A DNA stretch of 64,000 nucleotides from Reticulitermes speratus (Eukaryota > Arthropoda > Insecta > Blattodea > Rhinotermitidae), in NCBI GenBank assembly GCA_021186555.1, contig JAJKFL010000237.1:43508483-43572482 (forward strand), read 5' to 3'. This document shows positions 1 to 11,082 of the stretch, piece by piece; the first letter of the stretch is position 1, and every line of letters begins with the position of its first letter. The notes under the pieces were generated by a model. That model searched no databases, was not told the origin of the DNA, and saw nothing but the letters and a program-made list of their open reading frames with translations. Position numbers and translations under genes: made by a program.

Positions 1-179
1 CATTTTATTTAATCGGGTTGTTGCAAAGGTTTGTGTTTTAACAGAATGCACATTCACAAGATTTTCCATGTGAACACAAATTGTTTTCTTAATAAATTTC
101 ATGTTCAAAATTCAATAATTGTTTTATAACAGCAACCATTTCCAGTATAAAGATCAACGAGCTATGTGCAAGTTTTAAA

Positions 180-1785
180 TCAACCATTTAAAGACGAAAC
201 GTGTCTGTTTTATATAAAGACCCAGACCGTACCGCGCAGTAAACACACTCCGTCTCAGTTATACAAACCAGTCAGTTAATGTTGTACAGTGAAATAATCG
301 CTGTTTGTTCTGAGATCCACACAAAACACATAAATACAGTCCGTACCGCGCAGTAAACACACTCCGTCTCAGTTATACAAACCAGTCAGTTAATGTTGTA
401 CAGTGAAATAATCGCTGTTTGTTCTGAGATCCACACAAAACACATAAATACAGTCCGTACCGCGCAGTAAACACACTCCGTCACAGTTTTACAAACCAGT
501 CAGTTAATGTTGTACAGTGAAATAATCGCTGTTTGTTCTGAGATCCACACAAAACACATAAATACAGTCCGTACCGCGCAGTAAACACACTCCGTCTCAG
601 TTATACAAACCAGTCAGTTAATGTTGTACAGTGAAATAATCGCTGTTTGTTCTGAGATCCACACAAAACACATAAATACAGTCCGTACCGCGCAGTAAAC
701 ACACTCCGTCTCAGTTATACAAACCAGTCAGTTAATGTTGTACAGTGAAATAATCGCTGTTTGTTCTGAGATCCACACAAAACACATAAATACAGTCCGT
801 ACCGCGCAGTAAACACACTCCGTCACAGTTTTACAAACCAGTCAGTTAATGTTGTACAGTGAAATAATCGCTGTTTGTTCTGAGATCCACACAAAACACA
901 TAAATACAGTCCGTACCGCGCAGTAAACACACTCCGTCTCAGTTATACAAACCAGTCAGTTAATGTTGTACAGTGAAATAATCGCTGTTTGTTCTGAGAT
1001 CCACACAAAACACATAAATAACAGTCCGTACCGCGCAGTAAACACACTCCGTCTCAGTTATACAAACCAGTCAGTTAATGTTGTACAGTGAAATAATCGC
1101 TGTTTGTTCTGAGATCCACACAAAACACATAAATACAGTCCGTACCGCGCAGTAAACACACTCCGTCTCAGTTATACAAACCAGTCAGTTAATGCTGTAC
1201 AGTGAAATAATCGCTGTTTGTTCTGAGATCCACACAAAACACATAAATACAGTCCGTACCGCGCAGTAAACACACTCCGTCTCAGTTATACAAACCAGTC
1301 AGTTAATGTTGTACAGTGAAATAATCGCTGTTTGTTCTGAGATCCACACAAAACACATAAATACAGTCCGTACCGCACAGTAAACACACTCCGTCTCAGT
1401 TATACAAACCAGTCAGTTAATGCTGTACAGTGAAATAATCGCTGTTTGTTCTGAGATCCACACAAAACACATAAATACAGTCCGTACCGCGCAGTAAACA
1501 CACTCCGTCTCAGTTATACAAACCAGTCAGTTAATATTGTACAGTGAAATAATCGCTGTTTGTTCTGAGATCCACACAAAACACATAAATACAGTCCGTA
1601 CCGCGCAGTAAACACACTCCGTCTCAGTTATACAAACCAGTCAGTTAATGCTGTACAGTGAAATAATCGCTGTTAGTTCTGAGATCCACACAAAACACAT
1701 AAATACACTGTGTGGGCAGAACGTAGAATTTGTGAATGTTACACATGGTGGTACATATAGTAACCATTGGGTTTTAAAAGCTTAA
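180..1785 (-). mobile_element. 114-bp satellite array inside a TTAA-type element, copy 1
   Basis: About 13 head-to-tail copies of a 114-bp unit (core 223-1710; units start at 'cagtccgtaccgcgcag', e.g. 337, 451, 565). Copies are over 95% alike by eye; one has an extra base near 1021. The array is flanked by non-repeated ends seen in other copies. On the right is 'cactgtgtgggcagaacg' and a region ending 'ttttaaaagcttaa'; on the left is 'tcaaccatttaaagac'. The two ends are imperfect inverted repeats around TTAACC.TTTAAAG, so the array looks housed in a small TTAA-inserting element. No coding potential. Confidence 0.75.
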
Positions 1786-2049
1786 ATGAGAACGAAACAA
1801 AGCCGGTTAAACAGCAGGCAACTTCAGGTCGCACACTGAATGCTGCTACCCTCCGTGAACCACCACATTCGGTACAACCGTCCTTACAGTAAGGCACCGT
1901 CTAGATGGCTCACTATAAGCTGCTTCCTTCACTGGATAACCGCCAAAAAGTTCACAAATAAAAAATACGAAACGTGTATAAATATACGACGGCAGCAGCC
2001 TTCCGTATTATCCCTCTGAAGCCGAAACATCTGAGAAATATTCATAAGC

Positions 2050-2160
2050 CCAGTTCCTAACTCACAGCAAACACAATGCGTCTCCATTACAAATCCTGGC
2101 TGTATATAATGACTCACACTGAACACACAAATACACTGTGTGGGCAAAACTTCGAATGAC
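2050..2160. repeat. Degenerate single unit of the 114-bp satellite
   Basis: Contains diverged versions of the unit landmarks ('acacaatgcgtctccatta', 'cactgtgtgggcaaaac'). The rest of 1786-2240 holds nothing I recognise. Confidence 0.45.
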
Positions 2161-2239
2161 AAAGCAACCGGTGCATAAAATAACTTTTTAAGTGTGTTTA
2201 TTTAACGACACTGTCAATTGCTAAGACTACACACAGTCC

Positions 2240-4662
2240 ATCATATATGAGGATGAGTGTGGAGCATTGGTGGAATGATACTGACAGGGGAAACTGAAGT
2301 ACTGGGAGAGAAACATTATACAGCGTTGGTGGTAGATGTATGAATGAGTGTGGAGCTTTGGTGGAATGATACTGACAGGGGAAACTGAAGTACTGGGAGA
2401 GAAACATTATACAGCGTTGGTGGTAGATGTATGAATGAGTGTGGAGCTTTGGTGGAATGATACTGACAGGGGAAACTGAAGTACTGGGAGAGAAACATTA
2501 TACAGCGTTGGTGGTAGATGTATGAATGAGTGTGGAGCTTTGGTGGAATGATACTGACAGGGGAAACTGAAGTACTGGGAGAGAAACATTATACAGCGTT
2601 GGTGGTAGATGTATGAATGAGTGTGGAGCTTTGGTGGAATGATACTGACAGGGGAAACTGAAGTACTGGGAGAGAAACATTATACAGCGTTGGTGGTAGA
2701 TGTATGAATGAGTGTGGAGCTTTGGTGGAATGATACTGACAGGGGAAACTGAAGTACTGGGAGAGAAACATTATACAGCGTTGGTGGTAGATGTATGAAT
2801 GAGTGTGGAGCTTTGGTGGAATGATACTGACAGGGGAAACTGAAGTACTGGGAGAGAAACATTATACAGCGTTGGTGGTAGATGTATGAATGAGTGTGGA
2901 GCTTTGGTGGAATGATACTGACAGGGGAAACTGAAGTACTGGGAGAGAAACATTATACAGCGTTGGTGGTAGATGTATGAATGAGTGTGGAGCTTTGGTG
3001 GAATGATACTGACAGGGGAAACTGAAGTACTGGGAGAGAAACATTATACAGCGTTGGTGGTAGATGTATGAATGAGTGTGGAGCTTTGGTGGAATGATAC
3101 TGACAGGGGAAACTGAAGTACTGGGAGAGAAACATTATACAGCGTTGGTGGTAGATGTATGAATGAGTGTGGAGCTTTGGTGGAATGATACTGACAGGGG
3201 AAACTGAAGTACTGGGAGAGAAACATTATACAGCGTTGGTGGTAGATGTATGAATGAGTGTGGAGCTTTGGTGGAATGATACTGACAGGGGAAACTGAAG
3301 TACTGGGAGAGAAACATTATACAGCGTTGGTGGTAGATGTATGAATGAGTGTGGAGCTTTGGTGGAATGATACTGACAGGGGAAACTGAAGTACTGGGAG
3401 AGAAACATTATACAGCGTTGGTGGTAGATGTATGAATGAGTGTGGAGCTTTGGTGGAATGATACTGACAGGGGAAACTGAAGTACTGGGAGAGAAACATT
3501 ATACAGCGTTGGTGGTGGATGTATGAATGAGTGTGGAGCTTTGGTGGAATGATACTGACAGGGGAAACTGAAGTACTGGGAGAGAAACATTATACAGCGT
3601 TGGTGGTGGATGTATGAATGAGTGTGGAGCCTTGGTGGAATGATACTGACAGGGGAAACTGAAGTACTGGGAGAGAAACATTATACAGCGTTGGTGGTGG
3701 ATGTATGAATGAGTGTGGAGCTTTGGTGGAATGATACTGACAGGGGAAACTGAAGTACTGGGAGAGAAACATTATACAGCGTTGGTGGTGGATGTATGAA
3801 TGAGTGTGGAGCTTTGGTGGAATGATACTGACAGGGGAAACTGAAGTACTGGGAGAGAAACATTATACAGCGTTGGTGGTGGATGTATGAATGAGTGTGG
3901 AGCTTTGGTGGAATGATACTGACAGGGGAAACTGAAGTAGTGGGAGAGAAACATTATACAGCGTTGGTGGTGGATGTATGAATGAGTGTGGAGCTTTGGT
4001 GGAATGATACTGACAGGGGAAACTGAAGTACTGGGAGAGAAACATTATACAGCGTTGGTGGTGGATGTATGAATGAGTGTGGAGCCTTGGTGGAATGATA
4101 CTGACAGGGGAAACTGAAGTACTGGGAGAGAAACATTATACAGCGTTGGTGGTGGATGTATGAATGAGTGTGGAGCTTGGTGGAATGATACTGACAGGGG
4201 AAACTGAAGTACTGGGAGAGAAACATTATACAGCGTTGGTGGTGGATGTATGAATGAGTGTGGAGCTTTGGTGGAATGATACTGACAGGGGAAACTGAAG
4301 TACTGGGAGAGAAACATTATACAGCGTGGGTGGTAGATGTATGAATGAGTGTGGAGCTTTGGTGGAATGATACTGACAGGGGAAACTGAAGTACTGGGAG
4401 AGAAACATTATACAGCGTTGGTGGTAGATGTATGAATGAGTGTGGAGCATTGGTGGAATGATACTGACAGGGGAAAACTGTAGTACTGGGAGAGAAACAT
4501 TATACAGCGTTGGTGGTAGATGTATGAATGAGTATGGAGCATTGGTGGAATGATACTGACAGGGGAAAACTGAAGTACTGGGAGAGAAACATTATACAGC
4601 GTTGGTGGTAGATGTATGAATGAGTATGGGGCATTGGTGGAATGATACTGACAGGGGAAAAC
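2240..4662 (-). repeat. 91-bp satellite array 1 (SINE-derived unit)
   Basis: About 26 copies of a 91-bp unit, recognisable by 'tgatactgacaggggaaact' and 'acattatacagcgttggtgg'. It is the most homogeneous of the three 91-bp arrays. Most units carry 'gagtgtggagctttgg', where the other arrays carry 'gagtatggagcattgg'. The last units (4440-4660) have the arrays 2/3 type. No SINE head is attached at the right end, which stops at 4662 just before a hairpin. About 63 of the 91 bp match the internal part of the SINE at 23286-23522. The repeated minus-strand 60-aa frames are a by-product of the period. Confidence 0.9.
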
Positions 4663-4664
4663 TA

Positions 4665-4697
4665 GAGCTAACCTCAATCACTCAATTAGGTTAGCTC
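4665..4697. repeat. Short perfect inverted repeat (10-bp arms)
   Basis: 'gagctaacct' at 4665-4674 is repeated inverted as 'aggttagctc' at 4688-4697, right where the 91-bp array stops. Function unknown. The rest of 4698-5297 has no recognisable gene or repeat. Confidence 0.5.
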
Positions 4698-5312
4698 GGT
4701 CTAAGGGACCCAACAGAGGTGTCTCCCTCCCCCTTCACCTGAGGACAGAAGCAGATCTAGCTTCCGAAAGGTCGTGATTTTAGATTTCCGGACGATGTAC
4801 AAAGTCCAGAAACCCATCAGCTCTCAATGTTACCATCCGTCAGAACCTTTTACAACTTACTCGGTAACATTCAAACAAAGCGATGCTCTTTCGGACATTG
4901 GGCAGCACTGGACATAAAATTAATCTCGCATTGTCTTCCACGCTCCAGCTGGCCAGTCGCGCACCAACAACCTCGTAATGTCAACAGACCTAAATTTGTC
5001 GAAAAGCGGGAATTTCACTTCGAGCACTTTTCCCCATATTTTTCACACTTGGTCGCTTCTCCCTGTAAACAGGCAATAAGGATGCACAGTTCCACTGAAC
5101 ACAGCAATACTGGAGCGCATTAAAGCTTTATGGAACCGAGTACAGACACTGCAGCCTTACACGACACGAAACGTCGAGGTCCGTTGGGTCCCAGGGGCAA
5201 CACTCGGGCCGCAGACCGGCTAGCGTCAATGTGGTCGGGTCCCTCCACACATTAAAAAGTTACGACCGCTTCCTTCCAAATCCTTTCCAATTTGTTATTT
5301 ACCAATCACACT

Positions 5313-5590
5313 GGTGGCACGCGGTGGCGCAGTTGGTTGAGGCACTGCGCTACAAGCCGGAAGGACGCGTGTTCGATTCCCGATGGCGTCATTGCAATTT
5401 ATCATTGACATAATCCTTTCGGTCGCACTATGGCCCTGGGGTCGACCTAGCCTCTAACAGAAATGAGTACCAGGAATATTTCCTGGGGGTAAAGACGGCC
5501 GGTGCGTATGGCTGTGCCGATTGTCTAGAAATCTGGCAGCCTCAACCTCCTGCAACCCTAACGGTCTGTCCAGGCCTGTAATGGGATTGC
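5313..5590 (+). mobile_element. tRNA-derived SINE, family 1, complete, with target-site duplication
   Basis: The head carries a pol III A box-like 'tggcgcagttggttgaggc' and a B box 'gttcgattccc'; the body is shared with copies at 15751, 22027, 36107 and 40312. A perfect 15-bp direct repeat 'tttaccaatcacact' flanks it (5298-5312 and 5591-5605), as expected for LINE-machinery retrotransposition. The perfect duplication points to a fairly recent insertion. The 3' end 'aatgggattgc' precedes TTTACC. Confidence 0.9.
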
Positions 5591-5782
5591 TTTACCAATC
5601 ACACTAACATTCGTCACTATACAGGCTTAGACTGAGCCACTGAGAGCAGACGTACAGGTGGACAGACAGACTTCACTTCTTTATAATAAAGCTGCGTATA
5701 CAATGACAACTTAATGGCCTTCTTACACTAATGCAGTGCACAGTCAGCACGTTCATCAGACAAACAAGAAAAGAATGTTCCA

Positions 5783-7478
5783 TTAACCCTTTAAAGCCCA
5801 GTGGTTACTATATGTACCGCCATGTTTAACATTCACAAATTCTACGTTCTGCCCACACAGTGTATTTATGTGTTTTGTGTGGATCTCAGAACAAACAGCG
5901 ATTATTTCACTGTACAGCATTAACTGACTGGTTTGTATAACTGAGACGGAGAGTGTTTACTGCGCGGTACGGACTGTATTTATGTGTTTTGTGTGGATCT
6001 CAGAACAAACAGCGATTATTTCACTGTACAACATTAACTGACTGGTTTGTATAACTGAGACGGAGTGTGTTTACTGCGCGGTACGGACTGTATTTATGTG
6101 TTTTGTGTGGATCTCAGAACAAACAGCGATTATTTCACTGTACAACATTAACTGACTGGTTTGTATAACTGAGACGTAGTGTGTTTACTGCGCGGTACGG
6201 ACTGTATTTATGTGTTTTGTGTGGATCTCAGAACAAACAGCGATTATTTCACTGTACAGCATTAACTGACTGGTTTGTATAACTGAGACGTAGTGTGTTT
6301 ACTGCGCGGTACGGACTGTATTTATGTGTTTTGTGTGGATCTCAGAACAAACAGCGATTATTTCACTGTACAACATTAACTGACTGGTTTGTATAACTGA
6401 GACGGAGTGTGTTTACTGCGCGGTACGGACTGTATTTATGTGTTTTGTGTGGATCTCAGAACAAACAGCGATTATTTCACTGTACAACATTAACTGACTG
6501 GTTTGTATAAACTGAGACGTAGTGTGTTTACTGCGCGGTACGGACTGTATTTATGTGTTTTGTGTGGATCTCAGAACAAACAGCGATTATTTCACTGTAC
6601 AGCATTAACTGACTGGTTTGTATAACTGAGACGTAGTGTGTTTACTGCGCGGTACGGACTGTATTTATGTGTTTTGTGTGGATCCCAGAACAAACAGCGA
6701 TTATTTCACTGTACAACATTAACTGACTGGTTTGTATAACTGAGACGTAGTGTGTTTACTGCGCGGTACGGACTGTATTATGTGTTTTGTTGTGTGATTC
6801 CAGAACAAACAGCGATTATTTCACTGTACAAATTAACTGACTGGTTTTGTAACTGAGACGGAGTGTGTTTACTGCGCCGTACGGCTGTATTTAGTGTTTT
6901 GTAGTGTGACTCAGAACAAACAGCGATATATTTCACTGTACAAACATTAACTGACTGGTTTGTATACTGAGACGGAGTGTGTTTACTGCGCGTTACGGAC
7001 TGTATTTAGTGTTTTGTGTGGATCTCAGAACAACAGCGATTATTTCACTGTACAACATTAACTGACTGGTTTGTGTAACTGAGACGGAGTGTGTTTACTG
7101 CGCGGTACGGACTGTATTTATGTGTTTTGTGTGGATCTCAGAACAAACAGCGATTATTTCACTGTACAACATTAACTGACTGTTTTGTGTAACTGAGACG
7201 GAGTGTGTTTACTGCGCGGTACGGACTGTATTTATGTGTTTTGTGTGGATCTCAGAACAAACAGCGATTATTTCACTGTACAACATTAACTGACTGGTTT
7301 GTATAACTGAGACGGAGTGTGTTTACTGCGCGGTACGGACTGTATTTATGTGTTTTGTGTGGATCTCAGAACAAACAGCGATTATTTCACTGTACAACAT
7401 TAACTGACTGTTTGTATAACTGAGACGGAGTGTGTTTACTGTGCGGTACGGACTGAGGCTATAACTATAATTCAGGTT
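5783..7478 (+). mobile_element. 114-bp satellite array in TTAA-type element, copy 2
   Basis: Starts with 'ttaaccctttaaagccc', then the conserved non-repeat end (about 90 bp), then about 14 units of 114 bp on the opposite strand to copy 1. It ends with 'ataactataattcaggtt', where a SINE fragment takes over. Units between 6770 and 7030 carry many one-base gains and losses not seen elsewhere, probably sequence error. No coding potential. Confidence 0.75.
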
Positions 7479-7625
7479 GTTAGTCGCCGACTTGTCAACG
7501 CGGAGGCCCGGGTTTGATCTCAGGTCAGTGAGAGTTGTGGTGTACAAAGTGGCACTGTGACAGGTTTTTCTCCCAGTACTTCGGTGTTCCCCTGTCAGTA
7601 TCATTCCACATAAGCTCCACAGTGC
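7479..7625 (+). mobile_element. SINE family 3, unexpanded, 5'-truncated
   Basis: Begins inside the tRNA-like head ('agtcgccgac', then B box-like 'gggtttgatctc'), followed by the family body ('tggcactgtgacagg', 'ctgtcagtatcattccac'). It holds a single copy of the segment that is amplified in the 91-bp arrays. It abuts the end of the 114-bp element. From 7626 to 8139 I see nothing recognisable. Confidence 0.7.
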
Positions 7626-8139
7626 CACTGCTCCCTCCACGCTCAGTGTTCAGTGCAGGCATGTCGAGCGACAGACGCAGCAGGAAGTCAGAACGAACAA
7701 CGAATTTACTCTTGTTAAAAAAAAAACTCCATCAGATGACGTGAGGACTTCCTTCCTCTGGTCCTCGCAGTGCGCGGTTCTTATCCCGTTCCACACGGCC
7801 TATTCCAGTGTTCCCTTGGCTGCACTGCCTCAGAACGGTTTATTTGACGATGCTGTTAGTAGCTCAGACAATGCTTCGTCTAGTAATAGGGTGATAACTA
7901 AAGAGTGAAATAAGTATGCAGAGGCGGTCGGGCGTAATTTAAGACATTGCTCTTAACATATTGAAGGATAGGCAGCCTGCAGCCCAAGGTCTGATACCGG
8001 GACCTCACGCATATGAAATGGGGCAGATACGGACGACCGCCAAGTTCAGTGCTGCCATACCAACTGCAAAAGCCGTGAAGTTGTAATAGTTAGGGCTTGG
8101 TACATGCTTTGAATGCTATTCTGTCAAGACAAGTAGGTT

Positions 8140-9670
8140 GAGTGCTTACAGTGTTTTGTGTGGATCTCAGAACAAACAGCGATTATTTCACTGTACAGCA
8201 TTAACTGACTGGTTTGTATAACTGAGACGGAGTGTGTTTACTGCGCGGTACGGACTGTATTTATGTGTTTTGTGTGGATCTCAGAACAAACAGCGATTAT
8301 TTCACTGTACAACATTAACTGACTGGTTTGTATAACTGAGACTGAGTGTGTTTACTGCGCGGTACGGACTGTATTTATGTGTTTTGTGTGGATCTCAGAA
8401 CAAACAGCGATTATTTCACTGTACAGCATTAACTGACTGGTTTGTATAACTGAGACGGAGTGTGTTTACTGCGCGGTACGGACTGTATTTATGTGTTTTG
8501 TGTGGATCTCAGAACAAACAGCGATTATTTCACCGTACAGCATTAACTGACTGGTTTGTATAACTGAGACGGAGTGTGTTTACTGCGCGGTACGGACTGT
8601 ATTTATGTGTTTTGTGTGGATCTGAGAACAAACAGCGATTATTTCACTGTACAGCATTAACTGACTGGTTTGTATAACTGAGACGGAGTGTGTTTACTGC
8701 GCGGTACGGACTGTATTTATGTGTTTTGTGTGGATCTCAGAACAAACAGCGATTATTTCACTGTACAGCATTAACTGACTGGTTTGTATAACTGAGACGG
8801 AGTGTGTTTACTGCGCGGTACGGACTGTATTTATGTGTTTTGTGTGGATCTCAGAACAAACAGCGATTATTTCACTGTACAGCATTAACTGACTGGTTTG
8901 TATAACTGAGACGGAGTGTGTTTACTGCGCGGTACGGACTGTATTTATGTGTTTTGTGTGGATCTCAGAACAAACAGCGATTATTTCACTGTACAGCATT
9001 AACTGACTGGTTTGTATAACTGAGACGGAGTGTGTTTACTGCGCGGTACGGACTGTATTTATGTGTTTTGTGTGGATCTCAGAACAAACAGCGATTATTT
9101 CACTGTACAACATTAACTGACTGGTTTGTATAACTAAGACGGAGTGTTTTACTGCGCGGTACGGACTGTATTTATGTGTTTTGTGTGGATCTCAGAACAA
9201 ACAGCGATTATTTCACTGTACAACATTAACTGACTGGTTTGTATAACTGAGACGTAGTGTTTTACTGCGCGGTACGGACTGTATTTATGTGTTTTGTGTG
9301 GATCTCAGAACAAACAGCGATTATTTCACTGTACAACATTAACTGACTGGTTTGTATAACTGAGACGTAGTGTTTACTGCGCGGTACGGACTGTATTTAT
9401 GTGTTTTGTGTGGATCTCAGAACAAACAGCGATTATTTCACTGTACAACATTAACTGACTGGTTTGTATAACTGAGACGGAGTGTGTTTACTGCGCGGTA
9501 CGGACTGTATTTTGTGTTTTGTGTGGATCTCAGAACAAACAGCGATTATTTCACTGTACAACATTAACTGACTGGTTTGTATAACTGAGACGGAGTGTGT
9601 TTACTGCGCGGTACGAACTGAGAATTTAAATATAATTCAGGTTAATCCTTGTCTTTAAATGTCTAATTAG
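8140..9670 (+). mobile_element. 114-bp satellite array in TTAA-type element, copy 3 (5' truncated)
   Basis: About 13 units of the 114-bp repeat. The left conserved end is missing (the array begins mid-unit at 'acagtgttttgtgtgg'). The right end is the common 'tataattcaggttaa' followed by 'gtctttaaatg'. Several units near 9140-9370 share one- or two-base shortening at 'gtagtgttt', a local variant lineage. Confidence 0.7.
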
Positions 9671-9969
9671 GCACAGGCGAGTTTACTTTGAACACAAGCA
9701 CAAAGCTACAACTGCGCACTTCTCAGCGCACAATGTAATTTGCATCACACACAGGATACAGCCTGCAAGCAGGTCAATGTTTCTATCTGAAAGTGTGTAT
9801 GCGTGTTAAACAGAAACTAGCCTGTAACGGAAACACGTGCGAGTCAATCATATGACGTCATGGGCAGTTTTCACTGTCTTCTCGCTCTATCAACTGCAGC
9901 AGTTACAAAACTCGCAGGCCCGTTATGACGTGTGCCGTCCTAAGCCAGGCTATACTGCCAACGGTGCCC

Positions 9970-10135
9970 TCGTGACGCAGTACATTACGAAGCTCAGCAT
10001 GCAGTATCCTCCTGTAGCCTGTTACTCCGTCCGTCTTAGGTCCCAATACCTTCCTCAGAACCGTATTCTCAATCACCCTCAGACTATGTCCTTCCCTTAA
10101 TGCGAGAGACTGTGTGTCACATCCGTACAAACTGA
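9970..10135 (-). mobile_element. LINE family A fragment (non-LTR retrotransposon C-terminal region)
   Basis: The minus-strand translation includes LYGCDTQSLALREGHSLRV and VLRKVLGPKTDGVTG. This matches the generic C-terminal region after the reverse transcriptase that is also present at 37630-37977. It is a decayed fragment. 9671-9969 shows nothing recognisable. Confidence 0.6.
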
Positions 10136-10143
10136 ATACAATG

Positions 10144-10319
10144 CTGAAATCTGCGGTCTTCTGGGGTATTACGCGGCGTCGTGTGTTAATTAACGACGTT
10201 TCGGGACAACGTATAGATTGTCCCGAAACGTCTATAAACAATTACCACATGACGCCGCGTATTACCACAGAAGACCGCAGATTTCATCAACATCGCGGCG
10301 GAAGCCTGAAATCAAGGTA
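10144..10319 (+). mobile_element. Foldback element, family A
   Basis: A near-palindrome: 'tgaaatctgcggtcttctgg' at the left is repeated inverted near 10265-10286, with 'gacgtttcgggacaa' and 'ttgtcccgaaacgtc' facing each other in the centre. An asymmetric 30-bp extension ('gcggaagcctgaaatcaagg') on the right also flanks the copy at 53639-53885. It is a non-autonomous hairpin element with no coding capacity. Confidence 0.75.
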
Positions 10320-10558
10320 AATACAATGCCGAAACGTCACTTGTTTTGAAGCTAAAAGCGGGGGAATCCAAAGCAAAGTAACACAATCACGTTGCTCAAG
10401 AATCAAGTCTTCTGTGCCTTTTGGCGGACAGTTCCCGACGTTTCGACGGGGAACATGGGGCCTTCATTTTCTGGGGACTGATTGAACCTCGGAAGATGCA
10501 AACAGAACATCGGGAACTGTGGGCCAAAGGGCACTGCGTCACGTCAAGAAGACAGCGT

Positions 10559-10679
10559 GCAGTCAGGACCACGGCCCACCATTACGTCAGTACGCACGCA
10601 GTCAGACCACTGGGCCCCCATTACGTGCAGTACGCACGCAGTCAGAACCACTGGGCCACCATTACGTGCAGTACGCACG
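10559..10679. repeat. Three-copy tandem repeat, about 40 bp
   Basis: Three imperfect copies, each ending in 'acgtgcagtacgcac' or a close variant. They are GC-richer than the surroundings. The open frames across it are periodic artefacts. 10680-11082 holds nothing I recognise. Confidence 0.7.
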
Positions 10680-11082
10680 GCACGCAGCTGCAGGTAGCAC
10701 CGCACTTCTGCAGTGGCACAGCAAGCCCTCCTGCTGCAACCTAAGCCAACCCCAACTGAGCCTACGATGACTCACTCACTGAAACTTGCAACCGATCGAT
10801 GCAGCCTGCAGGGTTCGAGGTTATAGTGGCAGCAGACACTTTACATGCAATGAATATCAACTTCTTAGACCGTTCGGCGGTTTCATGTGGATCTTGGAAC
10901 ATCAGGTAGCCAAATAAATGAACTTTCTCAAGCCTGAAAGTATCAGCGTGACACTAAGCGAGGTGTGAGGCTGTGTCACTGGGCGAGTGGATCCCGACGT
11001 TTCGAACGTACGTAATGACTTCAGCTTCAAGTGTGAGGGGTCAACGTAGTGCCTTCGAAAAACTGAGATATAGTAACTTAGG

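Noticed and set aside
2198..4677. Repeated 60-90-codon minus-strand frames
   Set aside because: Same peptide restarting every 91 bp, a by-product of the satellite; 91 is not a multiple of three, so no frame runs through.
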